Positions 56,263 through 64,000 of a DNA stretch of 64,000 nucleotides are shown here, piece by piece. The notes under the pieces are model-generated. The model saw only the letters and a list, made by a program, of their open reading frames with translations. It made no database searches and was not told the origin of the DNA. The number at the start of each line of letters is the position of its first letter. Positions within the stretch are counted from its first letter, which is position 1. Position numbers and translations under genes: made by a program. Source of the stretch: Rhodothermaeota bacterium MED-G19 (GTDB taxonomy: Bacteria > Bacteroidota > Bacteroidia > Cytophagales > MED-G16); the NCBI GenBank assembly GCA_002457315.1, contig NTKI01000003.1:1-64000 (forward strand). The letters run 5' to 3'.

Positions 56263-57117
56263 ATGAAAATTGGTATTAATGGTATAAAAATTAGAGGTGA
56301 TAAAAAGAAAATATTAAAATCCTTTATTGAGTTTTTAGAAAGCAAAAATTTCACTATTTACTTTTCTTCTGAACTAAGTAAGTGTTTCACAAAATCTGAA
56401 TATAAAACTTATACCTCAAAAAATATCTCAAAATTAGATTTCATAATAAGTTTGGGTGGTGATGGGACCTTACTGAATACAGTAACTCATGTTGGAAAAT
56501 CAAACACTAAGATTTTAGGTGTCAATATAGGTAAACTAGGTTTTTTATCATTTGATGCTCATGATGTTTTTGAAAAAATAATAGATGATATTATCAATGA
56601 AAATTACTCCCTAGAAAAAAGATCACTTGTAACACTAAAAAATCATAATAAAACTATTGAAAAAGATTTTGCATTAAATGAAATTTCTATCATTAAAAAA
56701 GACTCATCTTCAATGATAAAAATTCACTGTTACATTGATAATAAATTTATATGCACATACTGGTCAGATGGATTAATAATTTCAACGCCAACTGGATCTA
56801 CTGGTTATTCTCTTTCATGTGGTGGTCCTATTTTAACTCCTAATAACAAAAACCTTGTAATTACACCAATAAGTCCACATAATTTAGGTCTAAGGAGCAT
56901 AATTATATCTGACGATTCAAAAATTAAATTGAAAGTTGAAAATCAAAAATATAATTTTCTGGTATCCATGGACTCCCGATCATATACATTTAAGGGCAAT
57001 CAGGAATTTACAATTGAAAAGTCAAAGTTTTGTGTAAATCTTATCCACTCTAATGAATTTGATTTTTTTGAGACATTAAGAAAAAAACTTAATTGGGGTT
57101 TTGATCTAAGAAATTAA
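56263..57117 (+). CDS. nadK: NAD kinase
   Basis: NadK phosphorylates NAD to NADP. The active-site motif is LGGDGTLLNTV (GGDG at residues 65-68), and TPTGSTGYSLSCGGPIL is the second family signature. Length (284 residues) is normal. The next genes are the PorG-like protein and uppS, as in most Bacteroidota. Confidence 0.95.
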   Translation: MKIGINGIKIRGDKKKILKSFIEFLESKNFTIYFSSELSKCFTKSEYKTYTSKNISKLDFIISLGGDGTLLNTVTHVGKSNTKILGVNIGKLGFLSFDAHDVFEKIIDDIINENYSLEKRSLVTLKNHNKTIEKDFALNEISIIKKDSSSMIKIHCYIDNKFICTYWSDGLIISTPTGSTGYSLSCGGPILTPNNKNLVITPISPHNLGLRSIIISDDSKIKLKVENQKYNFLVSMDSRSYTFKGNQEFTIEKSKFCVNLIHSNEFDFFETLRKKLNWGFDLRN

Positions 57118-57149
57118 TACAATAATTATAATTCATTCGTTATTAACTC

Positions 57150-57887
57150 ATGAAAAAACAGATTATTAGTTTAATAGTTTTATTTACCATAACCATTAAT
57201 TGTTATTCTCAATTTATTGAGCCAGGTATTAGTGTTGGGTTAAATAGTTATTCTGGTGATTTAAAAAGAGGTTATTCTCCATTTCCTGGAGAGATAGGCT
57301 TTGAGATTTTTAATAGATTTAATATAAGCTCTCACCAAACTTTTAAAATCTCTTATAAAAGAGGGTCTTTAAAGGGTAAAGAACTAATAGATGATGCTTT
57401 ATCTGCAAGTAGAGACATGAGTTTCAAATCTAAAATTTCAGAAATTTCTGGAAAAATTGAATATAATTTTTTAGACTATTTTGATGAAGTAAGTAAGCTA
57501 GATTTTACCCCATATTTATTTTTTGGGATTGGAGCTACTATTTTAAAAAATGTTGAAGAAAGAGAAAATATGTTGGATAGCAAAGAATTATTTATAAATG
57601 TTCCTTTTGGTTTGGGTTTCAAATATCTGATTAACAAACGTTTTTCTTTAGCATTTGAGTTAGAAATAAAAAAAACGTTTAATGATAACTTAGATTATAT
57701 GTCTGGGGCAAATACAAAAAATATAAATAATGTGACTGGGCTAAACTTTAATAATAGTATTAAAAATTTTCAGTATGGAAGCGGAAATGATAATGACTTT
57801 TACTATTTCACAGGGATTAGTATTAGTTACATATTTTATAGAATTCCCTGCCCAAAAAATTCAGCACCTTACAATGGTATCTATTAA
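57150..57887 (+). CDS. DUF6089 outer-membrane protein, PorG-like
   Basis: The 245-residue protein has a signal peptide (MKKQIISLIVLFTITINCYS, then Gln) and beta-strand patterns of a small outer-membrane barrel (PGISVGLNSYSGDLKRGYSP; YLFFGIGATILKNV; FNVPFGLGFK-like INVPFGLGFKYLINKRFSLA). It belongs to DUF6089, the family of PorG, an outer-membrane component of the type IX secretion system in Porphyromonas. Position between nadK and uppS agrees. Confidence 0.8.
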   Translation: MKKQIISLIVLFTITINCYSQFIEPGISVGLNSYSGDLKRGYSPFPGEIGFEIFNRFNISSHQTFKISYKRGSLKGKELIDDALSASRDMSFKSKISEISGKIEYNFLDYFDEVSKLDFTPYLFFGIGATILKNVEERENMLDSKELFINVPFGLGFKYLINKRFSLAFELEIKKTFNDNLDYMSGANTKNINNVTGLNFNNSIKNFQYGSGNDNDFYYFTGISISYIFYRIPCPKNSAPYNGIY

Positions 57888-57893
57888 ATTTGA

Positions 57894-58601
57894 ATGATGA
57901 AAAAAAAAAATAATGTGCCTAGTCATATCGCAATAGTTATGGACGGCAATGGAAGATGGGCAAAAATAAGAGGAAAGTCTAGAATTGAAGGGCATATTAA
58001 AGCAAAAAAAAGCGTAAGAGAATCAATAGAGTTTTGTGTTGAAAATAAAATAGACTATTTAAGTTTATTTGCTTTTTCTACTGAAAACTGGAGTAGACCC
58101 AAACTTGAAGTAAAGGCACTTATGAATCTACTTCATGTGGTCATTAAAGAAGAACTTAATAATCTAATAGAACAAAATATTAAACTAAAAGTAATTGGAG
58201 ATCTAAAGGGTTTACCAAAAAAAACAGAAGAAAGTCTAAAAGTAGCAATATCAAAGACAAAAGAAAACGGTGGATTAACTCTGATATTAGCAATAAACTA
58301 CTCAGGAAAATGGGATATCCTTAATGCAACAAAAAAAATTCTTGAAAATGAAACAAAAGTGGATTTTGCTAATTTTAACGAAAAATATTTTGAAAACCAT
58401 TTAGCAACAAGTAACATTCCGGAACCAGAATTAATGATCAGAACAAGCGGTGAACAAAGAATTAGTAATTTTTATTTATGGCAATCAGCTTATTCAGAAT
58501 TATATTTTACTGACATTTTGTGGCCTGATTTTAGTAAAAAAGAATTAAATAATGCTATTTTCGAGTTTAAAAAAAGAAATAGACGTTTTGGGTCAGTTTA
58601 A
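57894..58601 (+). CDS. uppS: Isoprenyl transferase (undecaprenyl diphosphate synthase)
   Basis: UppS builds the C55 lipid carrier for cell-wall synthesis. The active site is IAIVMDGNGRWAKIRG with catalytic Asp17, and LSLFAFSTENWSRP, LMIRTSGEQRISNFYLWQSA and YSELYFTDILWPDF are typical. Length is 235 residues. Either of the two adjacent ATG codons could be the start. bamA follows after four bases. Confidence 0.95.
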   Translation: MMKKKNNVPSHIAIVMDGNGRWAKIRGKSRIEGHIKAKKSVRESIEFCVENKIDYLSLFAFSTENWSRPKLEVKALMNLLHVVIKEELNNLIEQNIKLKVIGDLKGLPKKTEESLKVAISKTKENGGLTLILAINYSGKWDILNATKKILENETKVDFANFNEKYFENHLATSNIPEPELMIRTSGEQRISNFYLWQSAYSELYFTDILWPDFSKKELNNAIFEFKKRNRRFGSV

Positions 58602-58605
58602 AATA

Positions 58606-61401
58606 ATGAGAAAAATACTATTTTCATTTTTATTCGTATTAGTGTTTGTCTTTGGAGCAAAAGGCCAAATAAGATATGATATAAATAACGAACAGCAAAT
58701 AGCTATTAGTTATACCAACCCTAAAACATACGAAGTTGCCAAAATTGAAATTATCGGAGAAAAATATTTAGATGAAATAGCCCTTAAGTCATTATCGGGA
58801 ATAAAAGTTGGAGATAAAATTTCCATTCCTGGAGAAGCTATTTCTGGAGCAATTAAAAAGCTGTGGAAACAAGGAATTATTGGTGACATCAAAATTTTAG
58901 TTAATAAGATTGAAGATGATAAAATCTTTTTATCTATTGTATTAAAAGAAAGACCTCGATTAAGCACATTTGAGATAAATGGAATTGGAAGAACTCAAAA
59001 GTCAGAATTATCAGAAAAAATTAATTTAATTAGAGGTAGAATAGTAACTGATGCAATAATCAAAAACACACAAAATACTGTCGAAAACTATTTCAAAAAG
59101 AAAGGTTTTTTTAATGTAGATGTCAATATCCAGCAGGAGACAGATAGTGTTGTTGCAAATAGCATCAAACTTGATATCGCCGTCGAAAAAAATAAAAAAG
59201 TAAAAATTAGTAATGTTTCTTTTGATGGAAATTATAATTTTTCAGATGCTAAATTAAAAGGGAAATTAAAAAAATCTGGAGAGAGGGTAAGAATAAATTT
59301 GTTTAAAGAACTTTTTATAAAATCTTTCAGTTTATTAAAACCAAAAAATTTATTTGGTAATAAAAAAGGTATAGATAGATATGAATTAATAAACTTTATT
59401 ACCGATAACACTAAAGTTAATTTTTTAAAATCTAGTAAATTCATTTCATCAGAGTTTGAAAATGACAAGGACAACCTTATTTCTTTCTACCAATCTAAAG
59501 GGTATAGAGATATTAAGATTCTTGGGGAGGGGGTCTCAAGGTATGGGGATTATGTTGATCTAAATCTTACAATTGATCCGGGAAGTCAATATTACTTTAG
59601 AAATATTAACTGGACGGGAAATTATATTTATGAAGAAGATATACTAAATGAGGTTCTAGGAATTTCTAAAGGAGATGTATATGACACAGAAACATTAGAA
59701 AAGAAAATAACATATAACCCTAAAGGTTCTGATGTTTCATCTTTATATCAAGATAACGGATATCTGTTCTCAAATATTCAACCTATAGAAATTGGAATAA
59801 TTGGAGATTCTGTAGATGTAGAAATGAGGATATATGAAGGCGCGCAAGCTACTATAAATAAAATTTTCATAAAAGGTAATGACAGAACAAGTGATCATGT
59901 TATTAGAAGAGAGCTAAGGACTATACCTGGACAAAAATATAATAGATCTGAATTAATTAGAACACAGAGAGAGTTATCACAACTTGGATACTTTGACCCT
60001 GAGAGTATAAATCCTATTCCAATTCCAAACCCCCAAAATGAAACAGTAGATATAACCTGGGAATTGGCTGAAAAACCAAGTGATCAGGTTGAGCTTTCAG
60101 GAGGATGGGGTGGATACTTTGGATTCGTTGGAACAGTGGGTTTAAGTTTTAGTAATTTTTCAGTAAAAAACATTAAAGATTTCAGTAAATGGAGACCATT
60201 ACCAGTTGGTGACGGTCAAAAATTGTCTGTTAGAGTTCAAGCCAACGGAAGACAATATCAAACATATTCATTTACTTTTGCAGAGCCTTGGTTAGGAGGA
60301 AGAAAACCAAATAATTTTAGTATAAATTATAGTTACTCCGTAAACAGAATGCTTGATTTCTTTGGCACAGGAATGGGTGGTTATAACCCTTATGGTGGTT
60401 ACGGTGGATACGGTGGTGGTTACGGTGGTTACGGTGGTTACGGTGGTTACGGTGGTTACGGTGGTTACGGTGGTTACGGTGGTTACGGTGGTTACGGGTA
60501 TAACGGACAGTCTTCAAAAGATAGTGAAATTATTGGTTCAATGAAGGTTCATGCGGTAACAATGGGACTTGGAAGACGAGTAAAGTGGCCAGATGATTTT
60601 TTTGTTATTTCAAACTCTCTTGTTTATTATAACTATGACCTATTTAACTTTGGTCAATCATTAGGTTTTGATACAGGAATTACTAATACTATAGCTTTCA
60701 AAACAAATATTTCGAGGAATAGCGTTGATAATCCAATGTTCCCTCGTAGCGGGTCTATGTTTTCTTTAGATGTTGCAATAACACCCCCTTATTCAAAATG
60801 GAATAACATAAATTATGAAACTGCTGAGCCTCAAGAAATATATAAATGGGCAGAATACCACAAGTGGATGTTCGACTCTAAATTTTATACCAAAATAATT
60901 GGAGACTTAGTTCTAGAATCAAGGGCCCACTTTGGTTATATTGGAGCCTATGGAGATGAAAATAAAATTGGTCCTTTTGAAAGATTTTATCTGGGTGGTG
61001 ATGGGTTATCTGGATCTTACAGCAACTTCTTATTAGGAACAGAAAGAATAGCATTAAGGGGATATGAAAACAACTCACTTGTTCCGCTTGACATTGATAA
61101 AAATATTAGAGGTGGAACAATTTATAATAAATTTGTTTTTGAGTTAAGACACCCTATATCATTAAACCCTAACGCTACAATTTTTGGATTAACATTCATT
61201 GAGGCAGGTAATAATTGGAATTCACAAAAAGATTTTAATCCTTTTGAATTATATAGATCTGCAGGCATTGGAGTTAGAATATTTATGCCAGCCTTCGGCT
61301 TACTTGGAATAGATTGGGGTTATGGTTTTGACAAATTACCAGGCCAACCAAATATATCGGGTCCTCAATTTCACTTTTCAATTGGCCAACAGTTAAGATA
61401 A
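58606..61401 (+). CDS. bamA: Outer membrane protein assembly factor BamA
   Basis: BamA inserts beta-barrel proteins into the outer membrane. I choose ATG 58606, which begins a signal peptide (MRKILFSFLFVLVFVFGAKG, then Gln); a start further upstream lies in uppS. The 931-residue protein has five POTRA domains (for example KIEIIGEKYLDEIALKSLSG and INKIFIKGNDRTSDHVIRRE) and a C-terminal barrel with RGYENNSL. Unusually the barrel carries a Gly-Gly-Tyr repeat at about residues 596-633, with eight exact units at 607-630, probably in a surface loop. It is translationally coupled to the downstream ompH gene (TAATG). Confidence 0.93.
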   Translation: MRKILFSFLFVLVFVFGAKGQIRYDINNEQQIAISYTNPKTYEVAKIEIIGEKYLDEIALKSLSGIKVGDKISIPGEAISGAIKKLWKQGIIGDIKILVNKIEDDKIFLSIVLKERPRLSTFEINGIGRTQKSELSEKINLIRGRIVTDAIIKNTQNTVENYFKKKGFFNVDVNIQQETDSVVANSIKLDIAVEKNKKVKISNVSFDGNYNFSDAKLKGKLKKSGERVRINLFKELFIKSFSLLKPKNLFGNKKGIDRYELINFITDNTKVNFLKSSKFISSEFENDKDNLISFYQSKGYRDIKILGEGVSRYGDYVDLNLTIDPGSQYYFRNINWTGNYIYEEDILNEVLGISKGDVYDTETLEKKITYNPKGSDVSSLYQDNGYLFSNIQPIEIGIIGDSVDVEMRIYEGAQATINKIFIKGNDRTSDHVIRRELRTIPGQKYNRSELIRTQRELSQLGYFDPESINPIPIPNPQNETVDITWELAEKPSDQVELSGGWGGYFGFVGTVGLSFSNFSVKNIKDFSKWRPLPVGDGQKLSVRVQANGRQYQTYSFTFAEPWLGGRKPNNFSINYSYSVNRMLDFFGTGMGGYNPYGGYGGYGGGYGGYGGYGGYGGYGGYGGYGGYGGYGYNGQSSKDSEIIGSMKVHAVTMGLGRRVKWPDDFFVISNSLVYYNYDLFNFGQSLGFDTGITNTIAFKTNISRNSVDNPMFPRSGSMFSLDVAITPPYSKWNNINYETAEPQEIYKWAEYHKWMFDSKFYTKIIGDLVLESRAHFGYIGAYGDENKIGPFERFYLGGDGLSGSYSNFLLGTERIALRGYENNSLVPLDIDKNIRGGTIYNKFVFELRHPISLNPNATIFGLTFIEAGNNWNSQKDFNPFELYRSAGIGVRIFMPAFGLLGIDWGYGFDKLPGQPNISGPQFHFSIGQQLR
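60424..60495 (+). repeat. Tandem 9-bp repeat inside bamA
   Basis: Eight exact copies of ggtggttac follow each other in frame, preceded by degenerate copies from about 60392. They encode Gly-Gly-Tyr. Because the unit is nine bases, slippage would change protein length without breaking the frame. Confidence 0.95.
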
Positions 61402-61919
61402 TGATAAGATTAATTTTGATTTTTTGTTTGATTTTTTGTTTTGAAGGTTATTCTCAAAAATTTGGATATGTAAACTCTGAATTTATATTGAATAGTATGC
61501 CAGAATATAAGGAAGCTTTGTCTGAAATAGATAATTTATCTAAGGCTTGGGAGAAAGAAGTAAGTGACATGTATATTGAAATTGAAAAAAAGGAAATTAT
61601 TTTAAAAAATGAAGAGATTTTATTAACAAAAGAAATGTATGAAGAGAAGAGGTTGCAATTAGACGAAGAATGGAAAGAAATTAAAAACTATCAACAAAAA
61701 GTTTTTGGATTTGAAGGCCTTTACTTTCTTAAAAAAAAGGAGCTTATTCAACCAATACAAGACGTCTTATTTGAGTCTATTGAAAAGGTTGCAAAAAAAA
61801 ACAGGCTCCAAATTATATTTGATAAATCTTCAGAGCCAGTTTTGTTATATACAAACCCTATACATGACTATACCGATTATGTTTTAGAAGATTTAGGAGT
61901 AACTAAAAAAAATAATTAA
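61401..61919 (+). CDS. OmpH/Skp-family periplasmic chaperone (first copy)
   Basis: This 172-residue protein has a signal peptide (MIRLILIFCLIFCFEGYS, then Gln), the OmpH start KFGYVNSEFILNSMPEYKEA, a long charged coiled coil and the end RLQIIFDKSSEPVLLYTNP. Skp-type chaperones hold unfolded outer-membrane proteins for BamA. Its ATG shares a base with the bamA stop codon. Confidence 0.9.
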   Translation: MIRLILIFCLIFCFEGYSQKFGYVNSEFILNSMPEYKEALSEIDNLSKAWEKEVSDMYIEIEKKEIILKNEEILLTKEMYEEKRLQLDEEWKEIKNYQQKVFGFEGLYFLKKKELIQPIQDVLFESIEKVAKKNRLQIIFDKSSEPVLLYTNPIHDYTDYVLEDLGVTKKNN

Positions 61920-61941
61920 TTTTGTAACTAAATTCACAATT

Positions 61942-62472
61942 ATGAAAAAAATAAATTTATTACTTATTGGTCTATTAATCTCAATAGGTGCTATAGGTCA
62001 AGACATAAAAATTGGCTATACAAATGTTGAATATATTCTAAGCTTTCTTCCTGAAACTAAACAGGTTCAAAGTGAAGTCCAAGCTTATGGCACACAATTA
62101 CAGAATCAATTACAGTCAAAGATTACAGATTTCCAAAGTAAGGCAGATGCTTTTCAAAAAACTGCAGCAACAATGACTGATCTTATTAGGGCTGATAAAC
62201 AAGAAGAGCTTCAAAACTTACAAGCTTCAATTCAAAAGTTTCAAACTGAGGCACAAACATCTATTGCTCAAAAAGAGCAAGATTTATTTAAACCTCTATT
62301 TGAAAAAATTAGTAATGCAATTAATGTAGTTTCTGAAAGAGAAAGTTATTCTCATGTTTTTAGTGCTGGGGTCCCAGGTGTGGATGTACTTTTGTATGCC
62401 AGACCAACTGATGATATATCTAATCTTGTGTTAGCTGAATTAGGAATAGATCCTCCAGCAAACAACAATTAA
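61942..62472 (+). CDS. OmpH/Skp-family periplasmic chaperone (second copy)
   Basis: This 176-residue paralogue has a signal peptide (MKKINLLLIGLLISIGAIG, then Gln), IKIGYTNVEYILSFLPETKQ, a Gln-rich coiled coil (QLQNQLQSKITDFQSKADAF) and the family end YSHVFSAGVPGVDVLLYA. Tandem ompH genes after bamA are the rule in Flavobacteriia. The Gln-rich coiled coil differs from the Lys/Glu-rich one of the first copy. Confidence 0.9.
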   Translation: MKKINLLLIGLLISIGAIGQDIKIGYTNVEYILSFLPETKQVQSEVQAYGTQLQNQLQSKITDFQSKADAFQKTAATMTDLIRADKQEELQNLQASIQKFQTEAQTSIAQKEQDLFKPLFEKISNAINVVSERESYSHVFSAGVPGVDVLLYARPTDDISNLVLAELGIDPPANNN

Positions 62473-62476
62473 TATA

Positions 62477-63421
62477 TTATTTTTTTAATCCTATTTCTTT
62501 TAGTCTTTGCTCTAGAAATTCTCCTGCGGTCATATCATCAAAAGACTTTGGGTTTTCTTTGTCAATACAACTATCTAGACAAGTTAAATCCATCTGAGGT
62601 TTAGGGTGCATAAAAAAAGGAATTGAATATCTAGATGTATTTAATTTTTCTTTTGAGGGATTAACAACCCTATGTATTGTAGACATTAGCTTTTTGTTAG
62701 TTAACCTCTCAAGCATATCACCAACATTTATGACAAGCTGATCAGGCTCAGAAATAATGGGTATCCATTTTTTGTCTTTAGTAAGAATTTCTAATCCATC
62801 TGCACTTGCTCCCATTAAAAGGGTAATAAGGTTTATATCTCCATGAGCTGCAGCTCGAACGGCCCCATCCTCAACATCATTTTCATTTAAAGGATAATAG
62901 TGGATTGATCTCATAATACTTTCTCCTCCCTTAACCTTCTCAGTAAAATATTTTCTTTCTAACCCTAAATATATAGCTATGGATTCTAATATTGTCAATC
63001 CTATATTTTCTAATGTTAAATATGCCTCATTACCTATTTTTTCAAAATCATTTACTTCTATTGGCCAGATGTTTTTTGGGTTTGATATAACTGGGTTACC
63101 TATGTGAAAAAATTCTTTAAGATCACCTTTCGAACTCCCTTTAGCGTGTTCCTGTCCTTTAATTACGTATCCTCTTTGACCATAAAGGTCAGGATAATAA
63201 TATTTGATCTTTTTATTGTCATCTAAATCAAAAAAAGATTTTATTGTAGCATATAGGTTTTTAGTCATTTCCTCTGTAAGGCCATGATTTTTAATAATTG
63301 CAAATCCTGTTTGGTTAAATGAGGTTCCAAGACTATTAGAAAACTCTTCAACCAGATTATCCTCTCCGCTATTAAATTTAGAGATGTCAAGTGTTGGTAC
63401 TGTTCTTAAAAAATTACTCAT
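62477..63421 (-). CDS. 2-oxoglutarate/Fe(II) dioxygenase, isopenicillin N synthase-like
   Basis: This 314-residue enzyme has the DIOX_N start (TVPTLDISKFN, GFAIIKNHGL) and the 2OG-Fe(II) oxygenase core: metal ligands in AAHGDINLITLL (His-x-Asp) and STIHRVVNP, and the 2-oxoglutarate-binding Arg in TSRYSIPFFMHP. Bacterial members of this family act on diverse small molecules, so the substrate is unknown. It follows the DUF4399 gene by one base and is convergent with ompH. Confidence 0.85.
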   Translation of the reverse strand: MSNFLRTVPTLDISKFNSGEDNLVEEFSNSLGTSFNQTGFAIIKNHGLTEEMTKNLYATIKSFFDLDDNKKIKYYYPDLYGQRGYVIKGQEHAKGSSKGDLKEFFHIGNPVISNPKNIWPIEVNDFEKIGNEAYLTLENIGLTILESIAIYLGLERKYFTEKVKGGESIMRSIHYYPLNENDVEDGAVRAAAHGDINLITLLMGASADGLEILTKDKKWIPIISEPDQLVINVGDMLERLTNKKLMSTIHRVVNPSKEKLNTSRYSIPFFMHPKPQMDLTCLDSCIDKENPKSFDDMTAGEFLEQRLKEIGLKK

Positions 63422-63422
63422 A

Positions 63423-63857
63423 TCATTCTACATTAATTTCTATATATTCAGACATTAACTCACCATATGAAACATGAACTCCATCAGCAAATTGAAGAGA
63501 AATAATATACTTTCCGGGTTCAAGTTCTATACTAGTATCCGTTTGTCCCAAACCAAAATGGAGGGTGCTGTCGGTGGTGGGGATTACCCCGCCTTCTGGC
63601 CAAAATTTTTGATTGATTAAAATATGATGATGACCATAACCTTCTTTTACAACCCCTGCGGGTTCTATTTGCATCCCTTCAACTCCCATATCTATAAAAA
63701 CTGGACTAGCCACAGAAGATCCATCTTTTGGCCATTTAAAAAAAACTTTCTTAGTGTTTTCAACAACCTCTAAAACCTCTTTACCAGAGCTAATATTCTT
63801 TTTTTTATCTGAACAGGAAAACATCAAAACACATGAAATAATTATTAAAACTCTCAT
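63423..63857 (-). CDS. DUF4399 lipoprotein
   Basis: This 144-residue protein has a lipobox (LMFSC) and the DUF4399 domain, recognisable by FFKWPKDGSSVASPVFIDMG, GYGHHHILI, TLHFGLGQTDTSIEL and LQFADGVHVSYG. The His-rich GYGHHHILI could bind a metal, but no function is established. It lies seven bases after the upstream gene and one base before the dioxygenase. Confidence 0.82.
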   Translation of the reverse strand: MRVLIIISCVLMFSCSDKKKNISSGKEVLEVVENTKKVFFKWPKDGSSVASPVFIDMGVEGMQIEPAGVVKEGYGHHHILINQKFWPEGGVIPTTDSTLHFGLGQTDTSIELEPGKYIISLQFADGVHVSYGELMSEYIEINVE

Positions 63858-63864
63858 CTTATTA

Positions 63865-64000
63865 TCAATTAAAAATTTCTTTTAATACATCAGTTGATTT
63901 AAGCTTGATATTTAATTCAAGGTGGATACTGAAGTATTCTATAATTAAATTTATCACTTTATTTCTTAAAATGTTATTTGAGTTTATATTTCCTTGATAA
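63865..64000 (-). CDS. recO: Probable DNA repair protein RecO, C-terminal end (partial)
   Basis: The minus strand is open from the window edge to TGA at 63867-63865 and gives 44 residues. The end (INLIIEYFSIHL, then LKSTDVLKEIFN) follows the pattern of the Bacteroidota RecO C-terminus (aromatic-aromatic-x-x-His, then Leu-Lys-Ser-x-x-Val-Leu-x-Glu-x-Phe). RecO loads RecA with RecR. The call rests on a short tail only. The DUF4399 gene follows after seven bases. Confidence 0.5.
   Translation of the reverse strand, partial: YQGNINSNNILRNKVINLIIEYFSIHLELNIKLKSTDVLKEIFN

Noticed and set aside
60317-60517. Minus-strand open frame rich in His-Arg-Asn repeats
   Set aside because: It is the antisense reading of the Gly-Gly-Tyr repeat of bamA; the repeat makes stop-free frames by itself.

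Overview
The window looks like chromosomal DNA of an uncultured marine member of the Flavobacteriales (Bacteroidota). The support is: very low G+C; a near absence of Shine-Dalgarno sequences; several promoters of the Bacteroidota type (TTG, about 19 nt, TAnnTTTG); and lineage-typical blocks such as nusB-ytxH-DUF1573-yajC-ybbR-coaE and nadK-porG-uppS-bamA-ompH-ompH. Other lineage markers are long NusB, DUF4293, BatD, the PorE-like and PorG-like proteins and a NagB-LmbE fusion. I cannot place it below order level with confidence.

Layout. Positions 1-4980 are an accessory region with orphan or poorly known genes: a BspA/DUF285 repeat fragment, an SH3/MORN-repeat protein cut off from its signal peptide by a one-base frame break, a second stub of the same signal peptide, small secreted proteins and lipoproteins, a decayed lipoprotein C-terminus, and two tandem, apparently paralogous small two-helix membrane proteins separated by a strong intrinsic terminator. 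From 5034 to 9680 the minus strand carries the coaE-to-nusB cluster and leucine dehydrogenase. 9740-13271 holds two convergent half-ABC exporters whose complementary motif changes suggest one heterodimer. 13268-20915 holds truA, htpG, lipB, rnr and a polyprenyl diphosphate synthase. rplU-rpmA (minus) then faces nrdB-nrdA, which has a long, hairpin-rich leader. 25196-34071 holds apbE, ruvB, queG, batD, aroC, a cation symporter, nfu and cysS. nusA-infB-dksA-like-scpB-rluB follows, and nusA has an intrinsic terminator between its promoter and its start codon.

39476-44394 holds a large secreted zinc protease, a NagB-LmbE fusion with an unusual N-terminal extension and repeats that abut its start, and tRNA-Phe. 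44471-48978 holds two heterodisulfide-reductase-like Fe-S proteins, a flavobacterial small protein and a PorE-like OmpA lipoprotein. Next come purM, a probably acquired D-lactate dehydrogenase, rpsU, xerC, pdxJ, yqeY, cvpA and two alpha/beta hydrolases. The envelope block nadK-porG-uppS-bamA-ompH-ompH follows; its BamA contains a Gly-Gly-Tyr repeat. The window closes with a 2-oxoglutarate dioxygenase-like gene, a DUF4399 lipoprotein and the probable end of recO.

Most of the window is ordinary core genome. The most promising uncharacterised signals are the structured leader of nrdBA, the attenuator in front of nusA, the repeat array and extension of the NagB fusion, and the paired small membrane proteins in the accessory region. 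No CRISPR array, complete insertion sequence, prophage or recognisable defence system is visible.
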